DNA of 64,000 nucleotides from Croceivirga sp. (GTDB lineage Bacteria > Bacteroidota > Bacteroidia > Flavobacteriales > Flavobacteriaceae): NCBI GenBank assembly GCA_028284665.1, contig JANQRG010000007.1, positions 1-64,000 of the forward strand, read 5' to 3'. Each line of letters starts with the position of its first letter. The stretch's first letter is position 1. The position numbers were made by a program, and so were the translations under genes. The notes under the pieces are model-generated. The model was given only the letters and a program-made list of their open reading frames with translations. It was not told the origin of the DNA and ran no database searches. Positions 54,806 to 63,154 of the stretch are shown one piece after another.

Positions 54806-55816
54806 CTATCGGAATCCGAAATGGATACCTGCAGTGAAGGTGTTGAATTCGGCAATGTTGTATTCTGCATTGATCCGAAAGAACCCTAGCTTTATCTTAG
54901 TGCCTATGTTCGCAGCTACCCCATTGGCGTCCGTCGAAACTGTAAAAGGATCCACATACGTGGCTTGGAAAGGTCCGGAGGTTACAACGTATTCTCCTAA
55001 AAGGTCAATATCCGATGTTCCCGTAATATAGCCTATCCCACCGTAAAAATTGATGACCGGGATATTTTTTGTGGACACTACCGCGCTAAAGTTCCAGGTA
55101 TTGAAAGAGGCATCTATGCGTTGGTTTTCACCCTGAACATCAAAAGAGTCTGTGAAGTCATATTCTCCATTTAGGCCGGTATATCCTATTACAGCGGAAA
55201 TGGCCACCGGAAGTAATTTATCTGCCGGCAACAATTTGGTGAATTCATATTGGATACCAGCTCCAAATAACCCGATCTCTGCATCATCATCCAAGGTTAT
55301 TTTTGGTAAAAACCGCGCTTTTACCTCCAACCCTTTGATCAAACCAACACTCGCCTGGATATATCCTGTTGGAATAAAATTAAAATCTTCTGCTTCCAGA
55401 CCGGAGGGCAATTCAAATTCCTCCCGAACCAAACCGGTTTCATCTTCTACAAATACGACAATCCCCTCAATATCACCAAGCGCGGTAGATACAGAACGGG
55501 CCTGACCCGGATTATCTACAAAATCAAGATTATCGTAATCCGCAGGATCCAGCACAAATGATTTTTTATCGTCTTTATTTCGAAAACCGGTTATGTTTCC
55601 TACAATAGAGATTTCAAAGCCACCCAGTGGCTTGGCTTCGCCGGAATTATACCATCCGTTGGACATACTGAACAGACCTGCTTCTTGTACAGGAGCAAGG
55701 TAATCATTGGCAAAACGTTCCGCATCTTCCACCCCTGAAATGAAAAGGTCATTCAAATCCTGGGCACTGGCCATAGTGATGCCACAAAATGCAACTAAAA
55801 AAGCTATTTTCCTCAT
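54806..55816 (-). CDS. DUF6588 family outer-membrane beta-barrel-like protein
   Basis: A 336-residue protein with signal peptide MRKIAFLVAFCGITMASAQ. The mature N-terminus (DLNDLFISGVEDAERFANDYLAPVQEAGLFSMSNGW, read in parts) is a conserved helix-turn that I associate with DUF6588. The remainder consists of alternating strands (GGFEISIVGNITGF, ASVGLIKGLEVKARFLPKI, GLFGAGIQYEFTKL) and ends NTFTAGIHFGFR, consistent with a barrel of about ten to twelve strands. Function unknown. It lies downstream of gyrB but behind a terminator hairpin. Confidence 0.75.
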   Translation of the reverse strand: MRKIAFLVAFCGITMASAQDLNDLFISGVEDAERFANDYLAPVQEAGLFSMSNGWYNSGEAKPLGGFEISIVGNITGFRNKDDKKSFVLDPADYDNLDFVDNPGQARSVSTALGDIEGIVVFVEDETGLVREEFELPSGLEAEDFNFIPTGYIQASVGLIKGLEVKARFLPKITLDDDAEIGLFGAGIQYEFTKLLPADKLLPVAISAVIGYTGLNGEYDFTDSFDVQGENQRIDASFNTWNFSAVVSTKNIPVINFYGGIGYITGTSDIDLLGEYVVTSGPFQATYVDPFTVSTDANGVAANIGTKIKLGFFRINAEYNIAEFNTFTAGIHFGFR

Positions 55817-55845
55817 TTTGTAAAACTTTTCTTCCCTACGAAACT

Positions 55846-55875
55846 AAAAATCCCCGACATATGTCGAGGATTTTT
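55846..55875 (-). terminator. Terminator after gyrB
   Basis: Near-perfect palindrome AAAAATCCCCGACAT/ATGTCGAGGATTTTT (one C-A mismatch) in the 88-bp gap downstream of the gyrB stop. The A-run becomes the U-tract on the minus strand. Confidence 0.75.
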
Positions 55876-55904
55876 GTTGTGAAATTACCGTTATGGTTTA
55901 TAAA

Positions 55905-57845
55905 CTACGCATCTATGTTGGCATAAACCGCGTTATTTTCGATAAATTCTCGTCTTGGAGGGACTTCGTCTCCCATGAGCATAGAGAAAATACGATCCGA
56001 TTCCGTTGCGTTTTCAATGGTAACACGCCGCAGGGTTCTGTACTCCGGATTCATCGTAGTATCCCACAATTGTTCGGCATTCATCTCTCCCAGACCCTTG
56101 TAGCGTTGAATGGTAGCGCCTCCTTTCATTGTCTCTACAATTTCATCACGTTCCTTATCATTCCAGGCATACCGTTTTTTGCTTCCTTTTTTTACTAAAT
56201 ATAGTGGCGGGGTAGCGATATACACGTGCCCTCCTTCAATAAGCTCCCGCATGTACCGGAAGAAGAAGGTAAGGATTAGTGTTTCAATATGGCTTCCATC
56301 CACATCCGCATCACACATGATCACTACTTTGTGATATCGTAGTTTTTCCAGGTTAAGTGCTTTGCTGTCTTCCTCTGTACCAATGGTTACACCAAGTGCC
56401 GTGTAGATATTCTTGATCTCCTCATTTTCGAACACCTTATGTTGCATGGCTTTTTCCACATTCAGGATCTTACCACGCAGCGGCAGAATTGCCTGGAAGT
56501 TGCGATCTCTACCCATTTTTGCGGTACCGCCTGCAGAATCTCCCTCAACCAGGAACAATTCGCAGTTTTCAGGATCCTGATCCGAGCAATCCGAAAGCTT
56601 CCCGGGCAAACCACCACCGCCCATAGGATTCTTGCGTTGTACCATTTCCCGGGCTTTGGCTGCAGCATGTCGTGCCTGAGCGGCCAGTTTTACCTTCTCA
56701 ACGATCTGCTTGGCATCCTCCGGATGTTCCTCCAAATAATTGGTCAGCATTTCGGAAACGGCCTGACTTACCGCACTAGTCACCTCCCGGTTCCCCAGTT
56801 TTGTCTTGGTTTGCCCTTCAAATTGTGGTTCCGCGACTTTTACAGAAACTATGGCTGTTAACCCCTCCCTAAAGTCGTCTCCGGAGATCTCAAACTTTAG
56901 TTTATCCAATAAACCGGAATTGTCTGCATATTTTTTAAGGGTACTTGTCAATCCCCTTCTAAAACCAGATAGATGTGTACCTCCTTCATGGGTGTTGATA
57001 TTATTCACATAACTATGGAGGTTTTCAGAAAACCCTGTGTTATAAATCATAGCCACTTCCACCGGGATGCCGTTTTTCTCCCCTTCCATGGCAATCACAT
57101 TTTGGATTAGGGGTACCCGCGTTTCATCCAGGAATTTTATAAACTCCCTGAGGCCTTCTTCAGAATAAAAGGTTTCTCCGATAAATTCCCCTTTATCGTC
57201 CTTTCGCCTTTTATCGGTCAGGCTAATAGTCACACCCTTGTTCAAATAGGACAGTTCCCGCATTCGATTGGCGAGGGTATCATAGCTATATTCAATAGTC
57301 TGGGTGAAAATGGTCTTATCAGGATGAAAAGTGACAATTGTACCAGTGATATTGCTATTACCCACACTTTTTACCGGATACAGTGTTTTTCCACGCTCAT
57401 ATTCCTGCTCCCAAATCTTTCCTTCACGATGCACTGTAGCCTTTAGATGTTCTGAAAGTGCATTAACACAAGAAACCCCTACACCATGCAGTCCTCCGGA
57501 AACTTTATAAGAATCCTTATCAAATTTCCCTCCGGCACCTATTTTGGTCATTACTACTTCCAGGGCGGAAACTCCCTCTTTTTTATGAAGTCCTACCGGA
57601 ATACCACGACCGTTGTCCTCAACTGTAATGGAATTGTCCTCATTGATGGTGACGGTAATGGTATCGCAATACCCACCCATGGCCTCGTCAATCGAATTGT
57701 CGACAACTTCATACACCAGGTGGTGCAGCCCTCTTGGCCCCACATCACCGATATACATAGAAGGTCGCATCCGCACGTGCTCCATGCCTTCCAAGGCCTG
57801 AATACTGTCTGCAGAATATTGCGTTGTATTCACTTCTTCACTCAT
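55905..57845 (-). CDS. gyrB: DNA gyrase subunit B
   Basis: ATPase subunit of the type II topoisomerase that introduces negative supercoils. The 646-residue protein has the GHKL ATPase motifs (EVVDNSIDEAMGG, DNGRGIPVG, GGLHGVGVSCVNALS), transducer residues QTKTKLGN, the Toprim acidic triad (LVEGDSAGG, DADVDGSH) and the ending RREFIENNAVYANIDA, which is typical of GyrB more than of ParE. It lacks the long insert of E. coli GyrB (804 residues), as expected here. Stands alone, without gyrA or recF beside it. Confidence 0.97.
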   Translation of the reverse strand: MSEEVNTTQYSADSIQALEGMEHVRMRPSMYIGDVGPRGLHHLVYEVVDNSIDEAMGGYCDTITVTINEDNSITVEDNGRGIPVGLHKKEGVSALEVVMTKIGAGGKFDKDSYKVSGGLHGVGVSCVNALSEHLKATVHREGKIWEQEYERGKTLYPVKSVGNSNITGTIVTFHPDKTIFTQTIEYSYDTLANRMRELSYLNKGVTISLTDKRRKDDKGEFIGETFYSEEGLREFIKFLDETRVPLIQNVIAMEGEKNGIPVEVAMIYNTGFSENLHSYVNNINTHEGGTHLSGFRRGLTSTLKKYADNSGLLDKLKFEISGDDFREGLTAIVSVKVAEPQFEGQTKTKLGNREVTSAVSQAVSEMLTNYLEEHPEDAKQIVEKVKLAAQARHAAAKAREMVQRKNPMGGGGLPGKLSDCSDQDPENCELFLVEGDSAGGTAKMGRDRNFQAILPLRGKILNVEKAMQHKVFENEEIKNIYTALGVTIGTEEDSKALNLEKLRYHKVVIMCDADVDGSHIETLILTFFFRYMRELIEGGHVYIATPPLYLVKKGSKKRYAWNDKERDEIVETMKGGATIQRYKGLGEMNAEQLWDTTMNPEYRTLRRVTIENATESDRIFSMLMGDEVPPRREFIENNAVYANIDA

Positions 57846-57883
57846 AAATCTTTGTTACGTTTTTTTGCAAATTTCAAATCCTA

Positions 57884-57891
57884 CAAATATA
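57884..57891 (-). promoter_or_regulatory. -7 box of gyrB
   Basis: Minus strand TATATTTG, exact TAnnTTTG, about 39 bp upstream of the gyrB ATG. The nearest TTG is only 12 bp further upstream, so the -33 element is not canonical. Confidence 0.42.
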
Positions 57892-57994
57892 CGAAAAACC
57901 CAGCAAAATTAGGGGTTTGAGCCACTTTAAAGTGTTAAGTTATTAACAAAGAACTGTGGAAAACAAGGGTCGTAAATTCCTGCATTTTTGGTAG

Positions 57995-58021
57995 CAAAAA
58001 AGCAGCAAAAACTGCTGCTTT
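57995..58021 (-). terminator. Terminator after asnB
   Basis: Stem AAAGCAGCA / TGCTGCTTT with an AAAAC loop; on the minus strand it is followed by a run of T (plus-strand A at 57995-58001). It lies about 150 bp past the asnB stop. Confidence 0.7.
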
Positions 58022-58168
58022 CTACTGATTACTTTGAGCGAATCAATACCCGCCCTTCCTACCAATGAAAACCTGGATGTAAAACAAGACCCTTCGACTT
58101 AACCTGCCCGTTCCATTCAGACCGGCTCAGGGTCAATTCAACCTGCAGATCTTTTCAAAACCCGGACC

Positions 58169-59839
58169 TTATTTGACATAGGCATCTTCATGCACCATGG
58201 CGACCGCCCTTCCTGAAGGGTCGTTCATATTCTTAAACGCCTCATCCCATTCCAAAGCAATTTTAGTACTGCAGGCCACAGAGGGTTCTTGCGGAACGCT
58301 CTTGGCAGCCGCATCTGAAGGAAAATGTGACTCAAAAATAGACCTATAGTAGTATTCTTCCTTAGTGGTTGGTGTTTGGATCGGAAATTTGAAATGGGCA
58401 TTTTCCATCTGCTCATCGGTGATCTTTTCTTCTACCAATGCCTTTAACGTATCTATCCAGCTGTATCCTACCCCATCCGAAAACTGCTCTTTTTGCCGCC
58501 AGGCCACGCTTTCCGGGAGATATTCCTCAAAAGCCTTACGTACTACCCATTTTTCCATGCGTTCAGGAGTGATCATTTTATCTTTTGGATTGATCCGCAT
58601 AGCCACATCCATAAATGCCTTGTCCAGAAAAGGAACACGGCCTTCAATTCCCCACGCTGCCAGAGATTTGTTGGCACGTAAGCAATCGTACATATGAAGT
58701 TTATCCAGCTTTCGCACGGTTTCCTCATGAAAGTCTTTGGCACCAGGTGCTTTGTGAAAATAGAGGTAGCCCCCGAACAACTCATCGGCTCCTTCTCCGG
58801 ATAGCACCATCTTTATGCCCATTGATTTGATCACACGGGCCATAAGGTACATTGGTGTTGAGGCGCGAACTGTGGTAACATCATAGGTTTCCAGGTTGTA
58901 GATCACATCCCGAAGTGCATCCAGCCCCTCTTGAATCGTAAATTTTATTTCGTGGTGAATCGTGCCAATATGATCCGCTACCTTTTGTGCAGCCGCAAGG
59001 TCCGGAGACCCTTCCAACCCCACCGAGAAGGAATGTAACTGGGGCCACCAGGCTTCTTTGGTATCATCACTTTCAATACGCATTTGTGCATACTTCTTGG
59101 CAACCGCAGAGGTAACTGAAGAATCCAGCCCCCCCGACAGTAAAACTCCGTAGGGCACATCGGACATGAGTTGACGATGCACGGATGCTTCAAGGGCCTC
59201 TCTTAGTTCATCAATGCTGGTCTCGTTGTTTTTTACCGCATCATACGCCATCCAATCCCGCCGATACCAGCGCACCAATTCCCCGCTACTACTATGCAGA
59301 TAATGTCCTGGGGGAAACAATTCAATTCTAGTACAAGTCCCTTCCAATGCTTTTAATTCTGAAGCGACATAAAAGGTACCATTGCTATCCCACCCCATAT
59401 AGAGCGGAATAATACCCATATGGTCCCGAGCGATAAAGTATTCTTCTTTTTCCGCATCGTAAAGGGCAAAACCGAAGATACCATTCATTTCGTCAATAAA
59501 ATCGACCCCCTTTTCCTGGTATAACGCCAAAATAACTTCACAGTCCGACTGTGTTTGAAAGGTATAACGCCCATCGAATTGCTTTCGAATTTCGCGGTGA
59601 TTGTAAATCTCTCCATTCGCTGCTAAGACCAGCTTTCCATCCGCGCTAAACAAGGGCTGCTTTCCCGAGGCAGGGTCCACAATAGCCAAACGCTCATGCG
59701 CCAGGATAGCCTTTTTATCAGCATAAATCCCATTCCAGTCCGGGCCACGATGCCTTACCTTCTTGGACATTTCCAATAAGCGGGGCCGAAGTTGCTCAGA
59801 ACTCTCCTTTAAATCAAACGCACATACAATTCCACACAT
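58169..59839 (-). CDS. asnB: Asparagine synthase B (glutamine-hydrolysing)
   Basis: Makes asparagine from aspartate, ATP and glutamine. After removal of Met1, Cys2 (MCGIVCAF) is the glutaminase nucleophile. RLAIVDPASGKQPL, NGEIYNH and SDCEVIL define the N-terminal amidotransferase. The synthetase domain has the PPi loop LLSGGLDSS and LSGEGADELFGGYLYFHKAP. 556 residues, the same class as E. coli AsnB (554). Single-gene unit; divergent from DUF2911. Confidence 0.96.
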   Translation of the reverse strand: MCGIVCAFDLKESSEQLRPRLLEMSKKVRHRGPDWNGIYADKKAILAHERLAIVDPASGKQPLFSADGKLVLAANGEIYNHREIRKQFDGRYTFQTQSDCEVILALYQEKGVDFIDEMNGIFGFALYDAEKEEYFIARDHMGIIPLYMGWDSNGTFYVASELKALEGTCTRIELFPPGHYLHSSSGELVRWYRRDWMAYDAVKNNETSIDELREALEASVHRQLMSDVPYGVLLSGGLDSSVTSAVAKKYAQMRIESDDTKEAWWPQLHSFSVGLEGSPDLAAAQKVADHIGTIHHEIKFTIQEGLDALRDVIYNLETYDVTTVRASTPMYLMARVIKSMGIKMVLSGEGADELFGGYLYFHKAPGAKDFHEETVRKLDKLHMYDCLRANKSLAAWGIEGRVPFLDKAFMDVAMRINPKDKMITPERMEKWVVRKAFEEYLPESVAWRQKEQFSDGVGYSWIDTLKALVEEKITDEQMENAHFKFPIQTPTTKEEYYYRSIFESHFPSDAAAKSVPQEPSVACSTKIALEWDEAFKNMNDPSGRAVAMVHEDAYVK

Positions 59840-60050
59840 ACTACTACTTTTAGTTATAGATTAGGGTCAAATATCTGTTAAGAATAATACATTTAAAACA
59901 TAAATATTAATTTTTATTTCAAATCATAACTTTTGACTCGCTTATTCGTAAAATATGAAGTTTCAATTGCAGTTTTTACATGAAATTAGGGTAAAATGAA
60001 AGCTTGTAAATTTTAACGCATTTTTAAAAATCTGCAAGAGGTTTAACCGC

Positions 60051-60058
60051 TAGCTTTG
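60051..60058 (+). promoter_or_regulatory. -7 box of the DUF2911 gene
   Basis: TAGCTTTG followed by GC, matching TAnnTTTG, 23 bp before the ATG at 60081. No -33 TTG at standard spacing. The rest of the asnB/DUF2911 divergent gap shows only AT-rich DNA. Confidence 0.42.
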
Positions 60059-60080
60059 GCGAATAACAAAATCAAAAAAA

Positions 60081-60617
60081 ATGAAAAATCTATTTGTACT
60101 TACTTTGTTCGCTTTTGCGTTACTGGGAGCTGAAGCTACCGCTCAAAAGTTTAGCGGATTGGATAAAAGTCCTGCGGATATTGCTTCTTTTCCTTCCAGC
60201 TATAAAGAATCCAACAAAGCGGTCCGGGTGATCTATAGTCGTCCACAGTTGAAAGGACGTGACATGGCTACTTTGGCCCCAGAAGGAAAAGTATGGCGGA
60301 CAGGAGCTAATGAAGCTACAGAAATCACTTTTTATAAAGATGCTACTGTTGGTGGACAAGCTGTAAAAGCGGGCACCTATGCTTTATTTACCATACCTGG
60401 AGAGAGTGAATGGACCCTTATTTTAAACGGAAACTTAAACCAGTGGGGCGCATACTCCTATGATAAGTCTGCCGATGTTGTTCGGGTTACTTCTGCCGCT
60501 TCCCAAGGTGATGAAACTTTAGAAGCCTTTTCCATTGCATTTAAAGAGGTAGATGGTGGTGCTCACCTGGTCATGGGATGGGGAACTACAAGAGTGGAGA
60601 CACCGGTGATGTTTTAG
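60081..60617 (+). CDS. DUF2911 secreted protein
   Basis: A 178-residue protein with signal peptide MKNLFVLTLFAFALLGAEATAQ. The DUF2911 core is plain: VIYSRPQLKGRDM, VWRTGANEATEITFYKDATVGGQAVKAGTYALFTIP, EWTLILNGNLNQWGAYSYD, DVVRV. It is a beta-sandwich of unknown function found in Bacteroidota, probably periplasmic. Ends before a strong terminator. Confidence 0.88.
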   Translation: MKNLFVLTLFAFALLGAEATAQKFSGLDKSPADIASFPSSYKESNKAVRVIYSRPQLKGRDMATLAPEGKVWRTGANEATEITFYKDATVGGQAVKAGTYALFTIPGESEWTLILNGNLNQWGAYSYDKSADVVRVTSAASQGDETLEAFSIAFKEVDGGAHLVMGWGTTRVETPVMF

Positions 60618-60638
60618 ACGGTTATCTTTCTGAGAATC

Positions 60639-60678
60639 AAAAAGCTTTCAGACCAATATTGGTTTGAAGGCTTTTTTT
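60639..60678 (+). terminator. Terminator after the DUF2911 gene
   Basis: Sixteen-pair stem (39-54 of the 60600s against 61-76), loop AATATT, with two or three G-U wobbles, then a T run ending at 60678. Confidence 0.8.
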
Positions 60679-60735
60679 GAAACCAATGATTTTACACCTA
60701 TTCAGATCAAGGAATCGACTATCTTTAAAACAAAA

Positions 60736-61236
60736 ATGGAGATGACAACTTTAAAATATTTTTACTTGTTTATTCCATGCTTTGTTTTTCTATCATGTGT
60801 AGAAGATGATCTTCCCGAAACCCAGGACCCAAATTTGTTCATGGGTGTTTGGAAATTAGAGAGTTCCATGATAAATAACACTGCCGAAACACTCTCGGAA
60901 TGCGATAAAGAAAGTACGTTAATTCTGTTTTGGTTTAGTGAAGCTGACCCATTTTATAATGCTGAAATTTACACCTACCAAGCCAATGAAAGTGGTGAAT
61001 GTGTGGAAACTGAGCGAATACTCAACGCCTCATGGGTGCCATCTTTGACATTTACCAGTGATGGAAATGCCACTGCTGGAGTTCCCTTGACATACACCCT
61101 TGAGGACAACATGACCATTACGTTAGAATTAGGACTTGAGGATGAGCTATTAACCTTAGAAGGTGAAATACCTATTGAAGATAAAATGGTTTCAATATCC
61201 AGAAGCTATAGGAAACTAAGGCAACAAGTTCCGTAA
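60736..61236 (+). CDS. Lipocalin-like lipoprotein
   Basis: A 166-residue lipoprotein. I start at the ATG at 60736 (MEMTTLKYFYLF); the reading frame is open further upstream to 60664, but that part covers the DUF2911 terminator hairpin. The signal ends FLSCVED (Cys21). LFMGVWKLESSMI opens a lipocalin-type domain, followed by strands with LILFWFSE, AEIYTYQ, NMTITLEL and MVSISRSYRKL. Function unknown. The gap after it (61237-61482) holds nothing I can support. Confidence 0.7.
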   Translation: MEMTTLKYFYLFIPCFVFLSCVEDDLPETQDPNLFMGVWKLESSMINNTAETLSECDKESTLILFWFSEADPFYNAEIYTYQANESGECVETERILNASWVPSLTFTSDGNATAGVPLTYTLEDNMTITLELGLEDELLTLEGEIPIEDKMVSISRSYRKLRQQVP

Positions 61237-61482
61237 TTTGTCAGAACCTAAGCAATGGGGATATAAGAAAGCTAGTGAATCGGGGGCCAAAACACCTAGT
61301 TAGAACAGAAACACACTTTAACTGTTGATGTTTTAAGACTCTTGATTTTAGAATACCAAAAAAACCTAATTTCATCCCGGACAATTTGTAAAATCATCAT
61401 TATTCTTTTCCTATAGCACAACTACAGTCAGAAGTTAAGTCAAGCGGTACCGTTTTATACGTACCTATAAAGCCAATACCAT

Positions 61483-63105
61483 TCATTTCACCTTCTCGCC
61501 TCCTACATACACCTGTTCTGCCGCTATATAAGGGATACTGTCTACTGCCACAGTCATAATATCATGGCTCAACACCACAAAATCGGCATGCTTTCCGGCT
61601 GCAATACTTCCTTTCTCCTCCTCTTCAAAATTGGAGAAGGCCGCCCAGAGCGTTATTCCTTTAAGGGTTTCTTCCCTGCTAAGTGCATCTTTACGTTGAA
61701 AGCCCCCTTCCGGATAATTGTTGAGATCCTGCCGATCCACGGCTGCATAAAATGTGAGGAATGGGCTCACTTTTTCAACGGGAAAATCTGTCCCCAAGGC
61801 AACGGTACCTGCCCTGGTCAACAACGTTTTAAAGGCATACGCCCCCCACATTCTTTGCTGCCCTAGTCGGAGTCCTGCCCAGTACATATCACTGGTAGCA
61901 TGCGTCGGTTGAACTGAAGGAATGACTCCACTTTCAAAGTAATCAAAATCATTTCCCGTAATTATCTGGGCGTGCTCTACTCTCCAACGCCGGTCGGGTT
62001 TATCCGCTAACACTTTCTCATAAGCTCGTAAAACTACTACATTGGCCGAATCCCCAATAGCATGAGTATTCATTTGATAATCGGTAGCAGCGATGCGTTC
62101 AGCAAGTGCACCTATTTCACTCACCGGAGTAACCATTGCCCCAAAATGGCCTGGCTTGTCAGAATACGGCGCTTTTAACGCAGCTCCACGAGAACCCAAT
62201 GCCCCATCTCCATATACCTTAACCGAGCGTACATTTAATCGATCCGTTTTGAGGATTCCTTGTTCCAAATAATACTCCAAATTACTCGGAGTATTACTCA
62301 CCATGGCATATACTCTAATCCTTAATTCCCCGACATGCTGTAGACTATCGATCAATTCTATAATTTCCCGATCTAAACCGGCATCATCTACAGTGGTCAA
62401 TCCGTGGTCAAAACAGATGGCTTCTGCCTCTTTTAGAGCACGAATTTGCGTTTGACGGTCTGGTTTCGGCATTACATCAGCGATGAGCTTCATCGGACCA
62501 TCCACCAAAACTCCGGTAATCTTTCCTTCTTTTTTTACAATTTCTCCACCTGGAACTCGGGTAGTTCCATCAATACCGGCCAGGTCCAAAGCTTTTTGGT
62601 TCACCAATAAGGCATGGCCGTCTACCCTTCTGAGCGCAACGGGTGTATTCGGAAACAGTTCATCCAGTTCTGCTTTGGTAGGGAATTCCTTGACCTCCCA
62701 ATCGTTCTGGTCCCATCCTCTGCCCTGAATAAAGTTGGAGGGGTTCTCCTTTTGAAAAGACACTACACGCTCCAGTACCTCCTCATAACTTTGGGTCCCC
62801 ACCAAATCCACGACTTGTTGGTTAAGTCCCAGTCTATAAAAATGACAGTGTGCATCTATAATTCCAGGAATCACGGTTCTTCCTTTTACATCACGAAGAA
62901 TTTTAGAGGTGTACTTCTCAAAAAGGTCTGCGTTTTCGGCTACCTCGATGATCTTGCCATTATCCACTGCAAAACAGCACGCTTTTGGAAAGTCGTCATT
63001 AACGGTGTAGACATTGGCATTAAATACCAGCATATCTACCTCTTGTTTTGGATTACAGGCTACCCCCAGGAAGAGGACGGCAACGACTAAGGGAAGAGTT
63101 CTCAT
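61483..63105 (-). CDS. Secreted amidohydrolase family 3 (YtcJ-like)
   Basis: A 540-residue lipoprotein or exported amidohydrolase. I use the ATG at 63103-63105 (MRTLPLVVAVLFLGVAC; lipobox Cys17) rather than the longer frame to 63135. The TIM-barrel metal motif is DAHCHFYRLG in GIIDAHCHF; later ligands are THAIGDSAN, VEHAQII and the final ALGTDFPVE. LNVRSVKVYGDGALGSRG contains the region of the bridging residue. It belongs to the YtcJ/Amidohydro_3 group, whose members act on N-acyl amides or similar; substrate unknown. Confidence 0.86.
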   Translation of the reverse strand: MRTLPLVVAVLFLGVACNPKQEVDMLVFNANVYTVNDDFPKACCFAVDNGKIIEVAENADLFEKYTSKILRDVKGRTVIPGIIDAHCHFYRLGLNQQVVDLVGTQSYEEVLERVVSFQKENPSNFIQGRGWDQNDWEVKEFPTKAELDELFPNTPVALRRVDGHALLVNQKALDLAGIDGTTRVPGGEIVKKEGKITGVLVDGPMKLIADVMPKPDRQTQIRALKEAEAICFDHGLTTVDDAGLDREIIELIDSLQHVGELRIRVYAMVSNTPSNLEYYLEQGILKTDRLNVRSVKVYGDGALGSRGAALKAPYSDKPGHFGAMVTPVSEIGALAERIAATDYQMNTHAIGDSANVVVLRAYEKVLADKPDRRWRVEHAQIITGNDFDYFESGVIPSVQPTHATSDMYWAGLRLGQQRMWGAYAFKTLLTRAGTVALGTDFPVEKVSPFLTFYAAVDRQDLNNYPEGGFQRKDALSREETLKGITLWAAFSNFEEEEKGSIAAGKHADFVVLSHDIMTVAVDSIPYIAAEQVYVGGEKVK

Positions 63106-63154
63106 TTGCGCTTGGATTTCTCCAAAAATACGCAAACCTTCCCGTCAGTAATTC

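Larger units (their letters stand above)
57846..58168. other. 323-bp gene-free stretch between asnB and gyrB
   Basis: Holds the gyrB -7 box (57884-57891), the asnB terminator (57995-58021), and a decayed palindrome with GACCCTTCGACT (58089-58100) facing CTCAGGGTC (58127-58135), which resembles the CCCTTCGACT...GCTCAGGGT repeats I recall from flavobacteria. No convincing coding sequence. Confidence 0.5.
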